From positions 3,103,521 through 3,167,520 of the forward strand of contig NW_006767433.1 in NCBI RefSeq assembly GCF_000264995.1: a DNA stretch of 64,000 nt, given 5' to 3'. The DNA comes from Punctularia strigosozonata HHB-11173 SS5. Its lineage: Eukaryota > Basidiomycota > Agaricomycetes > Corticiales > Punctulariaceae. Under the pieces are notes generated by a model. That model was not told where the DNA came from and ran no database searches. It worked only from the letters and a program-made list of their open reading frames with translations. A program made the position numbers and the translations under genes. Of the stretch, positions 1-12,092 are shown piece after piece. Positions within the stretch are counted from its first letter, which is position 1; each line of letters opens with the position of its first letter.

Positions 1-1
1 G

Positions 2-1149
2 GGGTCTTCTTAGACGGTATGTCTCGCTGCACCGCGAGTTGCAGATCCGCCAATTCCTGGAGCGCGTGTCTGAGGGACATGCGAACGAAATCCGATGGGT
101 CGATGTTGCGAACGACGCTCGAGTGGTCCGACTGGAACTGGACGTGAGTGCGCGCATGATATACTCGCTGGCAATCCTTCGGACGACTGAAGCGGCCTGC
201 TGAAAACACACATATGTACAGACGGCACCTGTCTCATGGCTGTATCAGGCTTTATACAGGATTCCATCTATACGGCAGCTACGTGTCTTCGACTGTCGAC
301 AATGGTTTCCCGTCGACTTTCACGGTAAGCAGCGGTTTCGCTCCAGATTGCTCGCGATGCGGTTTCTGAAGGAATCGTGCAGGATCCGGTGGCCAGATAT
401 CGATTCGTTTCGAGGAAGCCATGTTCCCGTTGGCATCTCCGCGCTTGGTCTCGTACGAACTACATACGTCCGCAAACATCCATATAGAGGCCTTCCGCAC
501 AGTCGACCCTAGCGGACTCGTCTCTTTGCGCTTGTCGGGCTCATGCGTACTGGCACAGGGCACTACGTTCCCGAACCTTCGACATCTAACCCTATTCGGC
601 ATCAAGGGCAACTACTTCGATTTGCGTGCGCTAGAGACCGCGTTTTCCGGCTGCCAACTCGAGTCATTTTCCTATACCCAAGATCGCTTGGGATTCGAAA
701 TGCGCGATCACATGCTTGATGGATTGGTCCATAGCGTCGGACGGTCCCTTCGCAAGCTTGTCCTCCTAGGCTGCAGCCGCATTACGACCCGGGCCCTGGC
801 TGACTGCTTACGAGCGACTTCGCTGCTCCGATACTTAGCCTTGTCCCTCGTCGTCGTGCACGAGCTGTCTCACCAGTTCGTCTTCGTGCTCCCCGACAGT
901 TTAGAGGTGCTGAAGATACAGCTCGCCAACTCATGGTACACCGTCTCCAAGATCAACGAGGAGCGCGGCGTTTGTGATGCCTTGGAGCTCCGACTGGTGC
1001 ATCACCTTCCGCAACTGAAGCACTTGGCCTTGAGCTTGCAGAATACTCTCTTACAAGAAGGCGGACGCCGAGGACGCTGGTTAGAGGTCGCGAAGGCTCG
1101 TCATATTACGTTGAAGTTCGGTGCATGGGAAGAAGACGAAGAAATCTGA
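2..1149 (+). CDS. F-box/LRR-like protein, 5' part outside the window
   Basis: The window opens inside an exon. The reading frame can be followed through three exons (about 3-143, 222-324, 383-1149) joined by GT-AG introns with matching phases. The protein is rich in Leu at LRR-like spacing (for example LRHLTLFGIKG, LRKLVLLGCSRITTRAL, LKHLALSLQN) and ends in an acidic tail, EEDEEI. This is the usual build of the C-terminal half of agaricomycete F-box/LRR proteins, which serve as substrate receptors of SCF ubiquitin ligases. The F-box itself would lie upstream and is not visible, so the family assignment is an inference. The next gene, NPC2, converges on it. Confidence 0.7.
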
Positions 1150-1605
1150 ACGCGGTGTTAGCTGGATCAGCGTCTTGGCCTGATATTGTTCCCAAACCAC
1201 TCCACAAGGCAAGATAATGGTCTATACACTTCCACCATGCAACGTATTTATCGCATATGCATAACGCTTGCGACGAATTCTGTGTACATCATTCGAGGTA
1301 TGCATACATCAGGGCTCAGAACTTCAGGGTGATTCACACTCATATAGTGGTTTCCAGCGGGTAGCTGGCAAGAGGTCGAGATATGTAGTTCGACGTCCTC
1401 CGCGGGAGTCCCTCCTCCCCACTTCCGAGAACCAGGCGGTATTATGACGTGAATCGGGTATACATGTACAAGAGGGAAAATTCATGGTATCATGCAAGGG
1501 CATATCCAAGGACTCAATCATATGCTTCGTCAAGAATCGTTGTCACTTGGGAGATAACAAAACCATTCATCACATAATCAGGCCAATATGCCATCGAAGA
1601 TCTGT

Positions 1606-2331
1606 TCACCAAAGACCCAGGAAAGGGCGGTTCCTGAAGTCGACAGCGAGATCCACGCAAACCATGTCTTCTTCATCTTTAGTATAACCGCGGACGTTGA
1701 CCCGGAAAAGTGCTATGGTGCCGTAAGTGACCTGAGAGCGCGGAAGAAAGCTGATGCCCACCATTTGGAATCTCGTTTGGAAGAGTAACGGTCTGCTCAA
1801 CAATATGCTGTCCTTCCTCCACGGGGCACTGAATTGAGGCGTTGGCGTTCCTACTGCGTAGAAAGTGAGGATTGGGGGCATCGTGAGCAACACGTGAACT
1901 TACGCCTCTTCGCATACATCGAAACGCTTCTGTAGTAGCTTGACTAAGCCAAGCTTTACAGTGACATCGGCGTAGGCTCCATCCTAGCACCGAGCTCAGT
2001 CGTATGATTCGGCAGTAAGCTCGCGTGCGGACCAACCTCGATAACATCACTCGCAGTGCCAATAACCTTGACCGTGAGGTCCTTTCCTTTCTCCGGAGGA
2101 TCAGGAGAGACTTCAATGGATTCGATTTGTATTACGTCGGTGGGAAGGCCTGCAGTCCTTCAGTAAATACTATGCAGGCCATCCGACGGGGTCTTATCTC
2201 ATACCGCAGTCGGTGTAGCTCCAGCCAGATTTCGTTTCGACGGGAGCCAAAGCCTCCTGCTTGGCCGGCGTAGCTCGGGCTATTCCAGCGAGGAGTAGAG
2301 AGTACAACGCAAGCAGGGCAAGTCGGGTCAT
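1606..2331 (-). CDS. NPC2: NPC2-type ML-domain sterol/phospholipid transfer protein
   Basis: Five exons (2331-2205, 2149-2037, 1983-1904, 1853-1762, 1712-1606) close in phase to give 172 residues. The start MTRLALLALYSLLL is a signal peptide, followed by a short pro-region and the ML domain. Family landmarks are YTDCG at the domain start, IQIESIEVSPDPPEKGKDL, AYADVTVKLGLVKLLQ, IQCPVEEG, and the closing strand VNVRGYTKDEEDMVCVDL. The paired Cys residues expected for the disulfides are present. Fungal members are secreted or vacuolar phosphatidylglycerol/phosphatidylinositol transfer proteins related to human NPC2, which hands sterol to NPC1. Length is normal for the family. It is divergent from the membrane protein at 2675. 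Confidence 0.9.
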
Positions 2332-2674
2332 GGTGGTCCAGAGCTTACGTTGGTCGTCCCTCCAGCGCCTGAGGCGAACGACGTCAACGCGAGTCACAGT
2401 CACGTTTTGGCATACCATCTCTTCACTTCAAACTACGCTCTTGTTCTGAACCCTGCATCTTTCTTTGTGATTAACCTTGCGACTTTGACCGAACGTTCTT
2501 CTTGCTCTTCCACGGGTCCGATTATTTCGTTAGCACCTCAGTAGACCGGCATACCAGCACCAGGCAAGGCGGCCTCGGCGTGACTTGCGCAGTCGCCCTG
2601 TGCATCACCGCCTCACGACCCAGACACCCCTCACGCGCAGTGCGCTCCTTCTACAACTACACCATCACGACAAC
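2332..2674. promoter_or_regulatory. shared divergent promoter region of NPC2 and the four-TM gene
   Basis: This stretch of 343 bases lies between two divergent start codons and has no coding signal of its own. It must hold both promoters and both 5' leaders. I see no motif I would name with confidence. Confidence 0.5.
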
Positions 2675-3984
2675 ATGAAACCCCGAGACTACTGCTGCTG
2701 CGCTATTCCGCTCGTCAATGCTGGAGTTTATGCGGCTATCATCGAGCAATTCGTGCTCGGTATCCTTGCCGGGACCCTCTCGGTTGCAACCCCTAGTAGT
2801 CAGTGACCGTTCTCAGGGCTTGTCGCGGATGCTGATGAAGTTGACTGTAGTTGTCGGAGCTGCGACACCCTCATTTGCTCCGTGGTTATTTGCGATAATA
2901 TGCTACGTTGCTGCAGGCGTCCAGGTGCTCGGATTCTTCGGAGTGTCTAGAGTGAGTTCGCGCCAGCTTTCTTCAGTTCAGCGTTGACGTCTAGTAGGAG
3001 AGCCCAAACCTCTTCAAGCGTTATGTTCAACTTCACCTGACTGCGCTCCTTGTTGCGTTCTCGGTGGCGATCGCGTGGATCATAATTTCTGCTACCCGGC
3101 ACTCGACTGCTCAGAGTAATTGCCTCAAGAACTTCTTTGACAACGACACCACCAACTCTGAGGGGACGACTCTCTGCAACATATTTCCCTGGGTAGATGT
3201 CGGGATCATGGGCGGCCTATGGGTCGTCCTGGCTATTCTGCAGGTGGGGCACCCACACCGACCTTCCGTACCCACGCTTACAGTGCGCTAGATCTATCTC
3301 TACGTTGTGATCGCGTCCTACGGCGCCATGCAACGGGATGATCACCAGCGATACGACGCGACGATCCCGCTCACAAGCGACCTTCCACCAGATGACCGGT
3401 CAGACCCGTGGAATGCCCGCCCTTCCACTGACTCATTGGCAGGCGGCAACCACAACCACCTCGGACATAATAGGAATACCAGCACCGCCAGCGCTGCCAC
3501 ACTGATGCAAGACAAGGTGGAGCAACCGTTCGATAGCTATTCCGCTTCTCGATACACTACGGGCAACACCTACCCGCCCAACAATGGTTATGGCAGCCCA
3601 CCGAAGCAGCCCTTGGAAGCCTACACGCAGGAACCGCTGCCCACGCCCGAATATAGCAGCACTGGAAACCGTGTAACATCGCCCGATACCATGAACAGGC
3701 CCGAGCGGACACTTGCCCATCCAGGTCAGTCGTCTGTGTAGGGTGGCTAAAATGCCCTGGTTGTACCTGCGTCAGCCTGCACGGGCAGATCGTGCGACAA
3801 CTTGGGCAGGTTAGTCGGGACATCGTTCTTCTCGCCGTGTATTTTGCTGACGACTATGCTCGCAGCGGAGGGATCCTTTCGCAGGAAGACACCCCGAGTG
3901 AACAATTCAGAGGACTATCGCGTCCCGATCCGACAGGACTTGTACAATACCTACTCCAGACCTGGCTACAGTGGGTACAGATAA
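2675..3984 (+). CDS. four-TM membrane protein with polar C-terminal tail, unknown function
   Basis: Exons 2675-2795, 2851-2951, 2998-3243, 3292-3724 and 3866-3984 join in phase to about 339 residues. A further small exon may lie within the 141-base last intron. The N-terminal half has four hydrophobic segments, including PLVNAGVYAAIIEQFVLGIL, FAPWLFAIICYVAAGVQVLG, LTALLVAFSVAIAWIII and a segment around VDVGIMGGLWVVLAIL. A Cys pair occurs in the loop before the last helix. The C-terminal half is hydrophilic and rich in Ser, Pro, Tyr and Asn, and is probably cytosolic. The layout resembles MARVEL or tetraspan-like fungal proteins. I do not recognise a named family and assign no function. Confidence 0.8.
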
Positions 3985-4515
3985 ATCGGCCGCGGTATGG
4001 ACCGAGTATCGGTACAGAGCCATCACTATATAATGACATACGGACACTTTTTCTCGTCACCGCCGCGTGGCGCAGCTGCTATCGCACCTGGCACCCCTTG
4101 TGATCCATGTGTCGTAAGTAGAGCACACGTCAACCTTTGAGGGTATGAATCGGAAGGAGAAAATGCAGCATAAGATACATTGGACAGCTTGGTGGCAATA
4201 GATTTGCGATCAAGTCCTCTCATTGAGAGATACAGCTGTGTATGGTTGCTGTTTTGGAGGTATAGGGTTTAAAACAGATGTCGGGGATTGTTGTATTCCC
4301 ACGCCCGGCCACTGAGTGCCTTCGTAAATATTGATTAAAAGTTCTAATGGTGGTCAGAAAGCTTGATTTCATCTATGTGATATAATGCTCTCGGACCACC
4401 ATTTTCGCCGCGAAGAGCCACTTGTGGCGTGGGAATTTCAAGCCTCTGTTACACGCCCATTATTCAGGGGTGACTTCATAAGCTCTGGCCACCGTCCGCG
4501 TCCGCACCGGCCGTG
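3985..4515. other. intergenic, no gene seen
   Basis: About 530 bases between two genes on the same strand. Only short, unsupported ORFs occur. The part from 4260 to 4400 is AT-richer than its surroundings and probably holds the 3' end of the upstream transcript and the promoter of the zinc transporter. Confidence 0.5.
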
Positions 4516-6287
4516 ATGCATCTCGCGCTCTCTCGCCAGGCGCGCATAAAGCTCCTGCTCGCCATCGACGTGCTCTTTTTCTTCACAGAACTCTTCGTTG
4601 GTCCGTACCGCCCGTGTCCGCCCTCGCTGTCCCGTCGCATTGACCCGTCTTGCAGGATATGCCGTCGGATCCCTTGCCCTCGTCGCAGACAGCTTCCATA
4701 TGCTCAAGTATGCCCCCCAGCCCCTCTCAGACGCTGTCAACCCTCACCCGCGCTTACTCATCGCAGTGATGTCATGAGCTTGATCGTCGCGCTCTACGCC
4801 ATCAAAGTACGTCCCCCGATTGACTCGAATTGGGCCGCGCCGAGCTCATCGCCTTCATGAACCAGTTGACCGCCCAAACGTCCGACACAAAATATACTTA
4901 CGGCTGGCATCGTGCTGAAATTCTCGCCGCCCTGATCAATGGCGTCTTCCTGCTTGCACTGTGCTTTTCGATCTTTCTCGAAGCGATAGGCCGCTTCTTC
5001 GCCACCCCTGGTCTGTTCGTACCACATCTCCCGCGACATCGTAGCTTACATCTGCCGCAGAGATATCTGCTCCGAAGTTGGTCGTTATTGTCGGAACTTT
5101 GGGGCTCGCGTCCAACATCGTTGGCCTTTTCCTATTCCACGGTCAGTCCCCTGTTCGAGGAACGAATCAGGCGCTCATTGCTGGACAGAGCACGGCCACT
5201 CCCATGGCCCGAGCGAATCGGCATCATCTGTCACCTCGTCCGCGGGCGCCGATTCGATGGCTGTCTCTGAGGATGCCGCTACGCCCATATCGACCAGTAG
5301 GGGATCGCAATCACGCAAGAGGTCTGACTCCTACTCGTCCCTTTACGGGCATCCCGCTGCAACACGAGCGTCTCTCGTACACGCAGCCGAGGAAATAGCT
5401 AACGCCCGATCCCCTTCACCTGTACGCCAAGCTCGACGAGGCAAAAGGAGCACAAGCAGGCATGGTGTCGATCCGGAACTGGACGATACCCATGTCGGAC
5501 GTCTGTCCGTCGTCCAAGATCAGTCAGAAAGCGATCACGATCATAATGATAGCACTGAGCGAACTCCTCTCATTGCCAATGGCAAAGGGCATGCATCCGA
5601 GGACGGGCGTTCGGCTCACGACGACGAAGGTGGTCATTCACATGCTGGCCACTCGCACGGAGGATCCATGAACATGCGTGCTCTACTCTTACACGTCCTC
5701 GGGGATGCCCTCGGCAACGTCGGCGTTATCGCAGCTGGGCTAGTCATCTGGCTCACCGATTGGCGATTCAAGTACGAATTCGATCCGTTCGTTTCGCTCG
5801 TCATCACGATTATCATCTTCTCCTCCGCGCTCCCGCTCGTCCGCTCAACTTCCTACATCCTTCTACAAGGTGTCCCCGATCACGTCTCTCTAGAGGCTGT
5901 CCGACAGGCGATCGAAAGCGTTCCTGGTGTCCATTCCGTGCACGAGTTGCACATCTGGCAGCTGAGCGAGACGAAGGTCGTGGCTTCGGTTCACGTCACG
6001 ACAAGCAGGCAACATGATTTCATGACCGTTGCCGCACGCATACGCAAGGAACTGCATCATCAAGGCATCCATTCTACCACCATCCAACCTGAATACCATC
6101 CAGGCCAGGTGCCAGATGAACAGCTCGCCGCGAAGGGAGATGCATCCTGCCTCATATCGTGCCCACCCGACCAGTTATGCAGCCCGACCGAAAATTCTTG
6201 TTGTCGTAAGCTAGATTATCTCTCGCGCCATGCTTGATGTTCATTCCGATCACGCAGCTCCTGGGCCATCCTCTCAGCAGGTGTGAA
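4516..6287 (+). CDS. ZRC1: cation diffusion facilitator (zinc transporter, ZRC1/COT1 type)
   Basis: Seven exons (4516-4600, 4656-4707, 4767-4806, 4866-5010, 5061-5141, 5189-6205, 6259-6287) give 482 residues. The TM2 site reads SFHMLNDVMSL and the TM5 site HVLGDALGN, both matching the HxxxD zinc-binding pairs of the CDF family. Other hallmarks are YGWHRAEILAALINGVFLL and the cytosolic C-terminal fold VPGVHSVHELHIWQLSETKVV. Between TM4 and TM5 lies a long loop with His-rich stretches (HEHGHSHGP, HSHAGHSHGGS), as in vacuolar ZRC1/COT1, which load zinc or cobalt into the vacuole by proton exchange. The start is the ATG giving MHLALSRQARIK. Its 3' end is only 76 bases from the 3' end of convergent MED5. 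Confidence 0.93.
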
Positions 6288-6363
6288 TCAGGTAATGATA
6301 CTGTTTTTGTCATGAAAGTATAGTTTCCGCGTCCTTCGCATGTAATTCCCTTCGCCTACGTGA

Positions 6364-9300
6364 CTATTTTGTGAACATGGGGAAATTGGCTGAGAAAGGT
6401 GAAGTTGACAATCTCTGCAGAAGAGCCGTGGCCGTGGCGCTATCCTGGCCTCTCCTCAAGTCAGCGCCGAGCTTTCTCGCCATGTCCTGGCTCGATTGCC
6501 CACAGAAAAACCCAGGTTCGAGGACTTGCATCGCCCATTCCAGTTGCTGTGCGGATGTGATCGCCGAGACGATGACTGCCAGAAGCATGTCGGTATGCAA
6601 GCTCTGTTCGTCAGGCTGCTGTCGATCCAGCTCTGCTATGATCCCGGGAAGGACTTCGTGGAGGAATATTGGCAACAACGGTGGCGCGTCCGGGGGGCGT
6701 GGGCTTGCTAGCGTGAACGCCAGCAAGCGTCTGCTGGGTTCCATACCTCCGACTGCTGTCGCAGTGCAGGCTTCCGACCATAGCCATCGGAGGTATCGTG
6801 AGGGGGTATCCTCAAGCTGTCGTCTAAAATCGAGCCATGGGATCTTCCCAGAGCGGGCTAGGGCCAGCGCGCTGGTGGTCATGCGCCGGGGGTGGTCCAT
6901 CCATACCAGACCGCCTGCCGCAGATGCTCGCTGTTGTGCTGCCAACGCTGGATTCAGCCCATGAGCCCAAGGCAGTGTGGAAACCAACATACGTATATCC
7001 GAGTCAGTCAGAGCCTTGAATGCCGCATCTTTCAATGCAGCGGCATTGAATGCACCTCGCTTAGCGAGGGCCTGAGCTCGGGGTATTGCAAGCAGCCTGA
7101 GGAGAGGCCCTGCACACAATCTCAGCACCGCGGGGGGACACGTTGGGGAAAGCAGGAGATCCTGTATGATCTCTAGATGGCTCTGTGCATAGAATCTAAC
7201 GCACCGTCAGTACGTGCAGCCGTGAGATTCGAGACCGAACCAACCCTTTGCGCACCACCTCAGCTATGAGCGTCTTTATCGGGCCAACTAGCGTCCAGCT
7301 CAGCAAAGGCGTGTGGAAATAGTTCAGGCCATTTTTCAAAGTGTCCTTATCCATGCGTTTCTCGAGGAACGCTGTCAACGCACGCTCGAACAGCGCGCTG
7401 CAGAATCGGAGGAGGCTGAGAGGCCGCGTGGACCTGGTAGGATTCATTCAGTACAAGGACCACGTAACGAGAGAGGCACCTGCGCGGACCCGAATATAGT
7501 GTCCTCTATGCCGTCACTGTTCTTATCAAATAGCGCTTGAAACCAGGCATCGAGAGCTCTTGTATCTTCCTGCACCAGCAATACCGCGGACGTAGTTCGT
7601 AGCATTCTGACAGGGATGATCGTGTCACCTAGTGAGATTGCAGGCGAAGAAATCTGCCAGAGCGTTTGTGACTGCGTGACATCGAAATTCCATATGCATG
7701 ACGCACCTTGAACTGCACCAGCATGCTCTGCAGTAGTAGTACAACTTCGCCTAGTTGACCAACCGCAGTCTGAGGATCACCTTCGCCGGTATAAGCAATC
7801 GCAGGTGAGGTTAGCTAGCCACCTACCAACTGTTGCGAAATCGAATTTTTCAAGCACGAAAATTCCGTGTGCAATGAGATCCGTGACGTTCATATGTAAG
7901 GATAGGATGTCCAATGCGTGAGATCGTGAACACAGCACTCTCGAGAGATGACCCAGGGACTCGACGTCGAAGGCGGTAGCTAGCGAAGCGAACCGCTAAG
8001 CACGATATGAGCAATATGTAAAAAGAAATAGGAAGAGCCTACCTTCGCCACAACGGACGAGAAAGCAGCTTGACTTGAATGCTCTGTACACATACGATCT
8101 ACCGTCCTCAAGACTTCTTCGGGACTCACATCCGTCCCGATTTTTCCCTCGAGGTAAGACTACATATGGAATGAGTTGAAGATTAAAGTATAAACGACCG
8201 TCGCGAAGAAGAACGTGCCTCGAGACTCATGCCTACCGCTTGGGCTTCTGAGTCGAGCGAAGATGGAGCATGCGAAGCGAAGGTATTCATGTTTAACGCG
8301 ACGCTTTGTTCGATGAGCTTTGTCGTTAACAGTTGCGCGAGAAACAATCGCAGGAATGATATGGAACTACAGCAGATCAATGCATGATCGAAGGCACGTT
8401 GTATGTTCATCCCTACCTGGTTGCAATATCTTGTGAAATTTCCGACCCGGGATCTATTGGTCCAGACGCTTCGTATGCGGCTAATACTGCATATTGCATG
8501 GATTGATGCTATTGAAACTTTAGCACCCCAAGACCATGGGAGCACAAGCCCCATACCCAATCGCGTTCGGTTATGCCTTCTCGAGCTCGAACCATCGCAC
8601 CGAACCGGACCAGGAGCTCCGGTAATCGGCCCAGGACAAGCGCGCGCCAGAGTGATGCAGATCTCGAAGCTGACTTGCTCTGCTCGACACATGCAAATGC
8701 GGCCAGAAAGAGTTGCCTCAAGAACACTCTTAACGGCCATGTAGTGGTGCGATAGATGGCTACAAGAAGCGGTACGGCATAAGCCGTGTTCCCTGCACCA
8801 AAACGGTGTCCACGATTCGAGATCTCCCATATCCTTGAGTCCCAAAATGATCGCGAAAGGAGATGGATGCCACTCACGAGATTCTGCAGAGCCAAAGAGC
8901 AAGATACAATATCCGTTTCTGAATTGGATCCCAATATATCCCCTTTTCCAGTAGCCAGTTGCATCGTCTGCATCAACCGCTGCTCTCGAGCAACCTTTGA
9001 GCCATCGCCAATCGCAAAACTGAGAGATACCGCGAAGCTGTCAAGGGCTCCGCGAACGTTGACCGGCATTTGGATAGTCGCGAGAATGTCGTTGACATCC
9101 GAATAGTGCATCTACAATAATAACCATTGGGCTGAGCAGGTGGTAGAAAACTGAGTCGCTGACCATGAGTTGCGTGGTCGACACCTCTGTCAGGTCCGTA
9201 ACACACGAAATCAGTAGTATCACAAGTTCGGAAGCAGAGACTGCAGGGCGGTGAAAGTGGGAAGGCGACGCCGACTGTGTTCTGCGCAACAAAGCCAACG

Positions 9301-9894
9301 CATCATGCACAACCGAGAGGATAACTATCGGTGATTCATTCTGAGGGACTGAAAGAGATTTTGTTGGCCAGGTGATCTGAACTCCGGTATGTGCAACGGT
9401 ACTCACCTATAGAACCGATGGGCGATTGACCCGAGGAGTAGTGCACGTCGAGAGCGATGCGACAGAGATTGTCTATCGTGGCGGGACTCATCAGTGCAGG
9501 GGAGTTCACAGCTTGCAGTAAGGTAGCCACGTAGACGGCGTTGTTCAGCAACCCGCTGGCCAGCGAAGCTCTCAGGTATTCTTGTAGCATACTGTCTCCT
9601 GGATACTCTTGAAATAGTTCGAGTACTGCACCTAGTTGCATGAAGTGTGAACAATTATTGGCTGGCTGCACATGGATGGGGGATTCAGCCGTCGTACTGC
9701 TAAGTTCTCTTTCAACCATCTCTCTGGGCTCGTTTGCATGGTGCTGTTGGATGTAGAGTCGACAAAGGCTCAGCCACTGCGTGTCCGAGCCAGATATGAG
9801 AGTCCGGAGCAATGTGTACAAGCCTTTTGAAGCATACTTTCGCGGCACTCAGACTATTTTGATAGCAATTTCGAGACAATATCTTCAAGGACAT
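6364..9894 (-). CDS. MED5: Mediator complex subunit 5 (MED5/NUT1-like)
   Basis: Twelve exons (9894-9838, 9776-9407, 9348-9164, 9111-8557, 8508-8417, 8366-8237, 8159-8043, 7995-7827, 7780-7707, 7653-7490, 7433-7241, 7182-6364) close in phase to 974 residues, a normal length for fungal Med5. The N-terminus begins MSLKILSRNCYQNSLSAAK and continues WLSLCRLYIQQ and LFQEYPGDSMLQEYLRASL. That layout fits my memory of basidiomycete Med5, a helical tail-module subunit linking activators to RNA polymerase II. The whole protein is alpha-helical and Leu-rich without other domains. Med5 diverges fast, so the name rests on N-terminal pattern and length rather than catalytic motifs. One possible donor near 8877 was rejected because its removal would break the frame. 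Confidence 0.72.
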
Positions 9895-10146
9895 GACGGA
9901 TTCAGCGCCAATGTACGCAGAACGTGGCTGAGTGTATTCCCTGACACGGAGGGCCTATAGCACGCAGAAAGAGGCAAGCTTCAGCATAAAGTACGAGACG
10001 CCACTATGAGCGCGCGCGTGTGAATCGTGCCCGCTCCCGAAACAGCATGAGTAACTTTGATCGATCTTTGCTATTGACTCAGGTCGTCTCATGCACCGAC
10101 CCGGGCGAGGACTAGGCGTAATTATATATCCGGGACTGTGTTATTG
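9895..10146. promoter_or_regulatory. divergent promoter region of MED5 and the F-box-like gene
   Basis: This non-coding gap lies between the MED5 start codon and the uncertain start of the plus-strand gene. It holds an AT-rich patch, attatatatc, near 10119. No other motif is claimed. Confidence 0.35.
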
Positions 10147-11555
10147 ATGGCCTCCCGCACGTCAGACTTCCCCTCATAAAGCCCCCCGCTTACACGTACT
10201 CGATCCTAAACACTTCCCCGTGGAACTGGAGCTAGCATGTGCGCCTAACTACTACCCCATCAACCCCTCTACTAATCGGCGTGTGCACTCGCAGGATTCT
10301 TACACCCATCGAACTGCACCAACTTTGGGCGAGCTACGTGGAGAATAAAGCAGACCTCCGCAGCCTGACACTAGTCTGCTCTACGTTTCGACAAGTCGCT
10401 CAGCGCTCGCTATTTTCCCGGATCGAGATTTCTGGCATGGGGAAGCATCAGCCCACGAAAAAGGAGAAAACAAAATTGCGTCAGGTCAAAGATCGCGTCA
10501 AGGCATTACAGGCTAGCGACCTTAGGACCCACGTGAAATCAATAGTTCTCCGCAATTGGTCTTCGGGAAACACAGATACGACCGCTTGGGAAGTCACGGA
10601 GGCAATTTATTCTAGCATAATGCGCTTCACCGCCGTTTCAACTGTGGTATGCCAAGACTTGCTGATGAAGTCGACGCATCTTCAGTCGGTGTTATCTCTT
10701 CCCAACCTACGAAGGATCGAGTCCGTCCGGTGTTTGTTTCCCTTTGACACTATCGGTCATGCATTGGAGGAGGTAGTCGTAATAGCACCTTGGGTACCTG
10801 CCATTCCTCAGGATCAAGCGTTGGCATCGGGTATCACCACCTTCCTCACGTCTGGCTCACTCAAGATCCTAGACTTACGAGCCATCTGTGCGGTACCATA
10901 CCTCATACCCATGTTGGACGGCAGCTCGCCGTTCAACCGCTTGACCCGAATAAGGCTCAGTCTTCCATCGGACCGACCTTGGAGTATCATTTCCCCTCTC
11001 TTAGCCCTTTGTCCCGTGCTAGAAGAACTTATGGTGGAGAGGGTTGCTGCTATCACCACGACAGGCTCCGCGTTGAGCCCTGCATCGTGCTTGCCGGTTG
11101 TCCACACCGGCGCCGCCGACGTGGAATTCTACCAATTCAATCGGCCGATGGATTCTGGCATAGTCGTGGCGACCGAGCTGTTGCAACCACATGACACGAT
11201 CTCAAACATCACGTTGCGGAACGTCTTCGACTACCGTCTTTTTTCCGAAGCAGATGTTTCTGAGCAAGTTTCATCTCGGATGGATATACATGACCTGCTC
11301 CGAGAAGTGCATGAGGCTACCACTACGCTGCCCAGACTAAAACGCTTTGGATTTCTCCAAGACATTCAACTAGCGCAAGGCCCGGACAGCAATCAACTCA
11401 AGCCTGATAGTATCCTCCAGACTGCCTTAGAACTCTTTCCAAACTTGCGGTCCTTGACATTGGGAAATGGTTCTGATGATTTTGTGAGCTTTCCCCCCCT
11501 CTCCCTGTCAACGTCTTTGTCTGAATTTACCGTAACCTGTACTAGGGTCGCATGA
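10147..11555 (+). CDS. F-box-like protein, agaricomycete type
   Basis: A long open frame (10239-11555) encodes LTPIELHQLWASYVENKADL and RSLTLVCSTFRQVAQRSLFSRI. This is the F-box-like pattern (start of helix, then LxxLxLVCxxF, then LF/I) common in Agaricomycetes. An LRR-like region follows (LKILDLRAICAVPYLIPML, FPNLRSLTLGN). No in-frame ATG precedes the F-box in the open frame. A plausible first exon is ATGGCCTCCCGCAC at 10147, spliced to the acceptor before 10294, which restores phase (MASRT-ILTPIEL). The 5' exon is therefore provisional. The likely role is substrate receptor of an SCF ligase; the target is unknown. Confidence 0.7.
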
Positions 11556-12092
11556 GTCTATCGTGAACCAAACGTAACCAGTAACCTGTGCACGTTACGC
11601 GTGGCAGGTATATAGTACGAATAACGATGTATGGCGAGGGTGTTTCGGCGAACTGCTGTCTCAATAGTGGAACGCCGGTTGTCGTGCCGCACGATCATGT
11701 GCGGGTGGCACACCTGCAGTCTCAGCGGGTCTCAGCGGTAGTGAGCAGAGGCCGACGCACCGCTGCGACGCAGGTGCTTGGTGCTATACTAAGTGCATGC
11801 ATTTCCAATCACCGATTACTAGTTGCCCCTCCACGTGAGGCGTACGCGCGATCACATGATGACTGTTCGTGAAGGCCTCGCAGGGGCCTCGCGTTTCATC
11901 TCTAGGACCACTACCACCAGCGTGATCTCGCCGTGCATTCTACATCCACCCACCCTTTCGTTCACCTCTTGATACTCTTGCAGTACCGCCAATCCGAAAT
12001 CTTTTCCTGCGCGACATAGTTCGTAACCCATACTCGGGCTGGAAGTCCGATTGCTGATGCTATGGGACTGTACAGAATTTCACGCTTTAATC
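11556..12092. other. intergenic, no gene seen
   Basis: About 540 bases between two plus-strand genes. A small direct repeat (tctcagcgg twice near 11722) is visible. ORFs here are short and lack splice support. It presumably carries the CDC20 promoter and leader. Confidence 0.45.

Noticed and set aside
8793-8877. possible 85-base intron in MED5 (gtgagt to gtgcag)
   Set aside because: Removing it shifts the frame and meets a stop within a dozen codons; leaving it in keeps the frame that matches the rest of the protein.
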